This document shows, one piece after another, positions 60,110-64,000 of a stretch of 64,000 bases of DNA. The stretch is taken from NCBI RefSeq assembly GCF_014650995.1, contig NZ_BMWA01000020.1:101102-165101 (forward strand), written 5' to 3'. Under the pieces are notes generated by a model. That model saw only the letters and a list, made by a program, of their open reading frames with translations, was not told the origin of the DNA and made no database searches. Source of the DNA: Streptomyces viridiviolaceus. GTDB lineage: Bacteria > Actinomycetota > Actinomycetes > Streptomycetales > Streptomycetaceae. The translations under genes and the position numbers were made by a program. How positions within the stretch are numbered: the first letter of the stretch is position 1; every line of letters starts with the position of its first letter.

Positions 60110-60367
60110 ATGTCCTCCTCGAAGAAGCAGACCCAGGTCCGTCTGGAACCTGGCATCCTCGCCGCAGGCAAAGACGCCGCGGCCGCCCGCGGCCTGGACT
60201 TCAACCGCTACGTCGAGCGTCTGATCATCGAAGACACGACGGGCGCCCGCGCCGCCGGCATGGCCGCCGCACAGCGCCTCATCGAAGAGCACGGCGCCTT
60301 CCTCGACGACCTGGAGCAGCAGCTCGACGCCCCCTACGCCCAGCCGCAGCCGGGCGCCGCCGCGTGA
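60110..60367 (+). CDS. RHH antitoxin of Doc-type toxin-antitoxin pair
   Basis: An 85-residue protein. The N-terminal ribbon-helix-helix (KKQTQVRLEPGILAAGKDAA, LDFNRYVERLI) would bind its own promoter, and the acidic, helical C-terminal half (AAQRLIEEHGAFLDDLEQQL) would mask the toxin. ATG 60110 lies shortly after an AT-richer promoter-like patch (CTACCCTTTCGGT). The stop overlaps the toxin start by 4 bases (GTGA), giving the fixed stoichiometry usual in such pairs. Confidence 0.75.
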   Translation: MSSSKKQTQVRLEPGILAAGKDAAAARGLDFNRYVERLIIEDTTGARAAGMAAAQRLIEEHGAFLDDLEQQLDAPYAQPQPGAAA

Positions 60368-60735
60368 TCCTGCACGTCGACGAGTCCTGGATCCTGGAAG
60401 TCGCCGAACGGGCCGGCCACCGCGACCCCGGCGTCGACGACTACGGCGTACCGGTCGCCGCGGTCGCCCGCCACCGCGGCGAACTCCTCGAGCGCCCCGT
60501 CTATGACGGCCCCTACGCCCGGGCTGCAGCCCTGGTGCACACCCTCGGCCGCTGCCGCTGGCTGGAGCGCTCCAATCTGACGGTCGCCTGCGCCGTCGCC
60601 GTCATGTACCTCGAAGCCAGCAACATCCCGGTCAACCCGACCCGCGAGCAACTGACCGCGCTCGCCCACGAGTTGAACAGTCCGCGTGCCACCGCTTCCG
60701 GGATCGCCGCCATGCTCCGCACGTGGAAGCCCTGA
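60364..60735 (+). CDS. Fic/Doc-like toxin
   Basis: A 123-residue protein related to the short Fic/Doc toxins of actinobacterial toxin-antitoxin pairs: ILHVDESWILEVAE, YGVPVAAVARHRGELLERPV, YDGPYARAAALVHTLGR, LERSNLTVACAVAVMYLEAS. The canonical HPFxxGN catalytic loop of Doc is not present; its place is taken by LERSN. Nucleotide transfer activity is therefore uncertain, as in other members of this subgroup. GTG 60364 overlaps the antitoxin stop. Confidence 0.7.
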   Translation: MILHVDESWILEVAERAGHRDPGVDDYGVPVAAVARHRGELLERPVYDGPYARAAALVHTLGRCRWLERSNLTVACAVAVMYLEASNIPVNPTREQLTALAHELNSPRATASGIAAMLRTWKP

Positions 60736-60945
60736 CCCGGCTGAGCTGAGTGGGAGCGGTGCGGTCCTCTCCGGTCGTTCTTCAAAGAGCGACTACCCGT
60801 TGTCCTCTTGCTTGTCGGGGCACCCTCATCAGACCGCCCAATGGACATGCCCGCAAGCCGACTTGCCGCACGCCCCCGACGCCTGGGGCTTTCCGGTCTC
60901 CGTCTCTGAGACCGCGTCTGAGATCTGACATGGGACGATCGGTCG
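60736..60945. other. Spacer between toxin and immunity genes
   Basis: 210 bases with no coherent gene. CAAAGAGCGACTACCCGTTG at 60783 recalls an IS end but no pair was found. Probably holds the promoter of the CdiI-like gene. Confidence 0.3.
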
Positions 60946-61341
60946 GTGACTCGACTCGTGAACCGTGACCTCTCCCTTGAGGAGCTTGAGCGCGACCATT
61001 GGTCGGCCCCGTCGGGCGGCGAAACGAGGCTAATGGCGACCGTGCGTGAGCTTCGGCGCAAGCCGATCGGCGGCCTGACGGTCGAGGACATGCGGTTGCT
61101 GATCAGGCAGGACGTGGGCCTTGCCCATCTCCTGCCGCTGGCTTTGGAGGTCCTTCGGGCCAACCCACTGGCGGAAGGCGACATGTACGAGGGTGATCTA
61201 CTGGCTGCCGCGCTCACCAGGAGCGCGGAGTTTTGGAGCGAGTTCCCCGAACTCAGGCGGGAGGTCCACCTGATCGTCTCGGAGTTGGCCGACGTGCCGC
61301 CTGCCCTGAAGCGCGAGGTCGAGGAATTCTTGGCTCTGTAG
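60946..61341 (+). CDS. CdiI-like immunity protein
   Basis: A 131-residue protein. NRDLSLEELERDHWSAPSGG, LRRKPIGGLTVEDMRLLIRQ, DVGLAHLLPLALEVLRANPL and EGDMYEGDLLAAALTR match a widespread actinobacterial family annotated as contact-dependent growth-inhibition immunity protein. It would neutralise a nuclease toxin by direct binding. No toxin gene or secretion apparatus is next to it, so it is an orphan immunity gene. GTG 60946 is the start. Its stop lies at the base of a hairpin shared with the adjoining transposase gene. Confidence 0.7.
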   Translation: MTRLVNRDLSLEELERDHWSAPSGGETRLMATVRELRRKPIGGLTVEDMRLLIRQDVGLAHLLPLALEVLRANPLAEGDMYEGDLLAAALTRSAEFWSEFPELRREVHLIVSELADVPPALKREVEEFLAL

Positions 61342-61369
61342 CTCACCGACAGCAGCAGCCGTCGGTGAG
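61342..61369. terminator. Shared hairpin of convergent genes
   Basis: CTCACCGAC (61342-61350) and GTCGGTGAG (61361-61369) form a perfect 9-bp stem around AGCAGCAGCC. It overlaps the stop region of both the CdiI-like gene and the minus-strand transposase and can act as a bidirectional terminator or IS end structure. Confidence 0.5.
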
Positions 61370-62239
61370 GGGCCGGCGGGTTGTCTGCGAGGATTGCCGC
61401 ACGAGGTGTCGTGGCCCGGGGCGCGTCGCAGCCCGTCCCCGGGTGAGCCGGCGGACCATGATGCCGATCATGGCCCATCGAATCATCGTCTCCGAGTGGG
61501 CCGGGCTGGTCTCGTAGTCCCGGGCAAGGCGTCGGTGGGCGGTGAGCCACGAGAAGGTGCGCTCTACCGCCCACCGCTTGGGCTGGACCTGGAAGCCCCG
61601 CTGGCCATGATCCTTTCGAAGGACCTCCAGGTCACGGCCGAGGATGCGAGCGTTCCACTCGACCAGGCGGCCGGCGAAGCCCTGGTCGGCCCAGACCTTC
61701 CGGACGCCGGGGTAGTCCAGGCGGGTCCACAACAACGGCCGCATCGCGCCGTCGCGGTCCTGCACGCTCGCCGCAGCGCCGTGGACGGCCAGGAGCAGGC
61801 CGAGCGTGTCGGTGACGATGAACCGCTTGCGGCCCTTCACCCTCTTGCCCGCGTCGAAGCCCCTGGTGGCCGCCGGGACGGTGTCGGCGGTGCGGACGGA
61901 CTGCGAGTCGATCAGGCCCGCGCTTGGCTCGACGTCGCGGCCGTCGGCTTCACGGACCTGGCCGCGCAGGGCGTCATGGATGCGCTCGACGGTGCCGTGG
62001 TCGTGCCACCAGGTGAAGTACCAGTACACCGTCGGCCAGGGCGCGAAGTCCTTCGGCAGCTGTCGCCAGGCGCACCGGGTCCGCACCACGTAGAAGATCG
62101 CATCAACGATCCGCCGCCGCGGATGCTTCTCCCGTCGCCCACCCTTCGGCCCCACCCGCGCTGGCGGGAGCAACGGCTCCACCAGCGCCCATTGCTCATC
62201 CGTCAGGTCTGACGGATACCCACCCCCAAGACCGCTCAC
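61343..62239 (-). CDS. IS5-family transposase
   Basis: A 298-residue apparently intact DDE transposase. SDLTDEQWALVEPLLPPARV is the N-terminal signature, then RCAWRQLPKDFAPWPTVYWY. The catalytic triad is in AGLIDSQSVRT (D), KVWADQGFAG (D) and WAVERTFSWL (E), followed by RRLARDYETSPAHSETMI. It cuts and pastes its own element. The terminal repeats could not be fixed: the right end probably lies before 62296 and the left near 61340. Adjacent to a second, different IS5-type gene. Confidence 0.9.
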   Translation of the reverse strand: MSGLGGGYPSDLTDEQWALVEPLLPPARVGPKGGRREKHPRRRIVDAIFYVVRTRCAWRQLPKDFAPWPTVYWYFTWWHDHGTVERIHDALRGQVREADGRDVEPSAGLIDSQSVRTADTVPAATRGFDAGKRVKGRKRFIVTDTLGLLLAVHGAAASVQDRDGAMRPLLWTRLDYPGVRKVWADQGFAGRLVEWNARILGRDLEVLRKDHGQRGFQVQPKRWAVERTFSWLTAHRRLARDYETSPAHSETMIRWAMIGIMVRRLTRGRAATRPGPRHLVRQSSQTTRRPLTDGCCCR

Positions 62240-62295
62240 GGCGAGCTCAACGAACGCCTCAGCAACGGGGCACGGCAGATCTCAAACACGGTCTG

Positions 62296-62311
62296 AAAGA
62301 GCGTTTTGTCC
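62296..62311. repeat. Left copy of 16-bp inverted repeat
   Basis: AAAGAGCGTTTTGTCC, the exact reverse complement of 63822-63837. Similarity continues weakly inward (both read on to GTGTTT), as expected for IS ends. Confidence 0.65.
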
Positions 62312-62509
62312 CTGTGGGCGTGTTTAGCGGCAATATGGGTGACTGCCCTGCCTGGGACAGCTGAGATTCGTGAATACCGATGCGATGCTTGCGCCTGGTG
62401 ACGACGGGCGTGGGTCCGTTCGAGCCCCTTCGCTCCTGTCTGATCCCAAAGTGCCCCCGCTCACCCCTGTTTGCGCCCTGCAGTCGAGGGGGCCGCTAGC
62501 AGTACTACC

Positions 62510-63355
62510 GAAACATGCCTCGACGTCGGCCGCATCCAAGTGCCTGTCAGATGCCCGATGGGAACTGATGGAGCCCATTCCCAGGCCTTTCCCTCTCCGC
62601 TCGGCCCGCCAGGCCGACAGATATCGGGCGGCCGCCCGAGCATGACCTGCGTCGGCTCATGGACGCGGTCCTCTATGTCGACAGGACCGGCATCCCCTGG
62701 CGTTACCTTCCGCACGACTTCGCTCCGTGGGAAACGGTCTATGGATACTTCGCCGCCTGGCAGAAAAGACGGAGTTTTCGACCAGCTCAACGGCGTCCTG
62801 CGCCGGCTGGTTCGGGAGGCAGAGGGCCGGGATCCCGAGCCGAGCGCGTGTGTGTTGGACGCCCAGAGCATCAAGACCTCGGCGAACGTGCCCGCGACCG
62901 GCCAGGGCATCGACGCGGGCAAGAAGATCGCAGGCCGCAAACGTCACATCGGCGTCGACACCCTCGGGCTCCTCCTGGCCGTTTGGGTCACCGCCGCCAG
63001 CGTCTCCGACAATGTCGGTGGCATCAACCTGCTTTCGAGCATCGCCAAAGCCCACCCTCGGATCACCAAGGCCTGGGCCGACACCGGCTACCGGACCAAG
63101 GCTATCGACCACGGCGCCCGCCTCGGCATCGACGTCGAGATCGCACGGCGTGACCCTGGACAGAAGGGATTCAAGGTCATCCCGCGGCGCTGGGTCGTCG
63201 AGCGGACATTCGGCTGGCTCATGAACCACCGCCGCCTCGCCCGCGACTACGAAACCCATCCGCATCGCTCCGAGGCCATGATCCGTCTCGCGATGATCGA
63301 CCTGATGAGCCGCAGGCTCACCCGAGAATCGACTCCGAACTGGAAGGACTCATAG
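62510..63355 (+). pseudogene. IS5-family transposase, frameshifted
   Basis: Three frames together give one transposase: SDARWELMEPI at the start, HDLRRLMDAVLYVDRTGIPW then RYLPHDFAPWETVYGYFAAW in the middle, and after an AAAA run at about 62763 KDGVFDQLNGVLRRLVREAE to the end. The DDE residues are intact in ACVLDAQSIKT, KAWADTGYRT and WVVERTFGWL. The last shift could be programmed at TGGCAGAAAAGAC, but the first one, near 62580, is a plain indel. It is not functional as it stands unless frameshifting rescues it. Confidence 0.75.
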
Positions 63356-63784
63356 CCGCCGGGCCACACTGACCCGCGCGTCCTCGCCCCGCATCGCCTG
63401 CGGCCAGCGGTCATCGATGACAACCGCCGCTTCCCGGCAGGCGCCGCAGGCGTTCTCCCGTTCCGGCAACCACCAGTGGTCGGACGGTGACATGCCGACT
63501 TCCTGGATCCCGCACAGCGTCTTGTCGAAGATGCCGAAGGCGTGGGAGACGCCAGCGGCGAGGCCATCCGCGACGGCCTTCTCCCAGCGCATCTCCACGG
63601 GCAGGTACGGCGGTCGCGAGATCTCGAACCACTCACCGCCCACATAAGTGGCGGCATGACACCACAAGCAGGACCAGATCTCTTCTTCCCGCGCCGTCTG
63701 CACCACCGGCCACCGCCACATCGCCTGACCACACACATCGCACTCCACCGACGGATCCTCACACGTCAGCACGGTCCGCCCCAA
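63350..63784 (-). CDS. Cys-rich hypothetical inside repeat-bounded segment
   Basis: A 144-residue protein with Cys pairs CDVCGQ and CLWCHA and later CGACREA, suggesting a zinc ribbon. TLCGIQEVGMSPSDHWWLPE and ENACGACREA resemble small Streptomyces proteins of unknown function. It overlaps the transposase stop by 6 bases on the opposite strand and lies wholly between the inverted repeats, so it may be a passenger. The start (63784, GTG) lies 38 bases inside the right repeat. Confidence 0.6.
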   Translation of the reverse strand: MGRTVLTCEDPSVECDVCGQAMWRWPVVQTAREEEIWSCLWCHAATYVGGEWFEISRPPYLPVEMRWEKAVADGLAAGVSHAFGIFDKTLCGIQEVGMSPSDHWWLPERENACGACREAAVVIDDRWPQAMRGEDARVSVARRL

Positions 63785-63821
63785 GCAGCTGGCTCGCGCC
63801 AGTTATCAAACACCCCCGCCA

Positions 63822-63837
63822 GGACAAAACGCTCTTT
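63822..63837. repeat. Right copy of 16-bp inverted repeat
   Basis: GGACAAAACGCTCTTT, perfect inverted partner of 62296-62311, 1.5 kb apart. Flanking bases (TCTG left, GATG right) are not a target duplication. Confidence 0.65.
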
Positions 63838-63841
63838 GATG

Positions 63842-64000
63842 TCGCAGGTGGCCGGTAGCGTGCCGTACATGACCCCGCCCCGCGCAGAGCGTCCGCAACG
63901 GAGCCGTGGCCGGGCTGGGTGAGCAGCCGGGTGGCATAGGCCGGGTACGGCGAGCACCTGGTCCGCATCGGCCAGCTCATCCCGGCCCTGCTCTACAGCA
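63842..64000 (+). other. Possible start of a gene cut by window end
   Basis: After the repeat the plus strand contains a coherent piece near the edge, AGYGEHLVRIGQLIPALLYS, which runs off the window. Too short to assign a family; it may be the ligand-binding half of an XRE-type regulator. Confidence 0.25.

Larger units (their letters stand above)
62296..63837. mobile_element. Repeat-bounded IS5-like segment
   Basis: A 1.54-kb unit with perfect 16-bp terminal inverted repeats enclosing a frameshifted IS5-family transposase (plus) and a Cys-rich gene (minus). The element looks decayed and lacks a target-site duplication. Confidence 0.5.

Overview
The window looks like Streptomyces DNA from an accessory, probably near-terminal part of the chromosome. 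Coding sequence is very GC-rich with the expected third-position bias, GTG and TTG starts are used, and many proteins carry actinobacterial Sec or Tat signal peptides. There are no rRNA, tRNA or core housekeeping genes. Instead there are many secreted hydrolases, decayed gene fragments and, at the right end, transposases and a toxin-antitoxin pair.

Layout. 1-4.4 kb is decayed: an inulin fructotransferase that has lost its N-terminus, an alpha/beta-hydrolase with its middle deleted, a small zinc-ribbon gene, fragments, and an intact DoxX gene behind a palindromic operator. 4.4-9.1 kb holds three secreted peptidases (M14, S15, M14). 9.1-19.1 kb holds an LLM-oxidoreductase remnant, a cytochrome P450, a Tat-exported M28 peptidase, a two-gene K+ uptake operon, a VOC protein, a Ser/Cys-tailed membrane protein and a Tat-exported cholesterol-oxidase-like flavoenzyme.

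19.4-47.6 kb is the main feature: an island of exoglycosidases and sugar catabolism. It encodes three GH20 hexosaminidases, a GH84 enzyme, two GH29 fucosidases, a GH92 mannosidase, a ROK regulator, a carbohydrate ABC importer without its ATPase, an M81 protein, and a set of genes matching the non-phosphorylating L-fucose route (fucose mutarotase, aldo/keto reductase, fuconolactonase, fuconate dehydratase, 2-keto-3-deoxyfuconate dehydrogenase). Together these could strip GlcNAc, Fuc and Man from fucosylated N-glycans or similar glycoconjugates and oxidise the fucose. The fucose operon is damaged: the final-step FAH-type hydrolase has an internal deletion, a lactate-utilisation Fe-S gene survives only as its first codons, and GH89 and GH29 genes survive as N-terminal stubs. 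A near-consensus DasR site lies before the GH84 gene, and ATCSGAT-type palindromes recur in the sigma70-like promoters of the island.

48.5-58.2 kb contains a PAS/GAF/PP2C/HATPase sensor phosphatase, an NdgR-like IclR regulator, IS630 and NUDIX remnants, and a compact set (XRE regulator, GT2 glycosyltransferase, archaeal-type methionine adenosyltransferase, truncated TIM-barrel isomerase) that resembles the edge of an uncharacterised biosynthetic cluster. 58.2-64 kb is mobile-element territory: small orphan ORFs, an RHH/Doc-like toxin-antitoxin pair, an orphan CdiI-like immunity gene, an intact IS5-family transposase, and a 1.5-kb segment bounded by perfect 16-bp inverted repeats with a frameshifted IS5-family transposase and a Cys-rich gene.

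All family calls come from reading motifs by eye; no database search was run.
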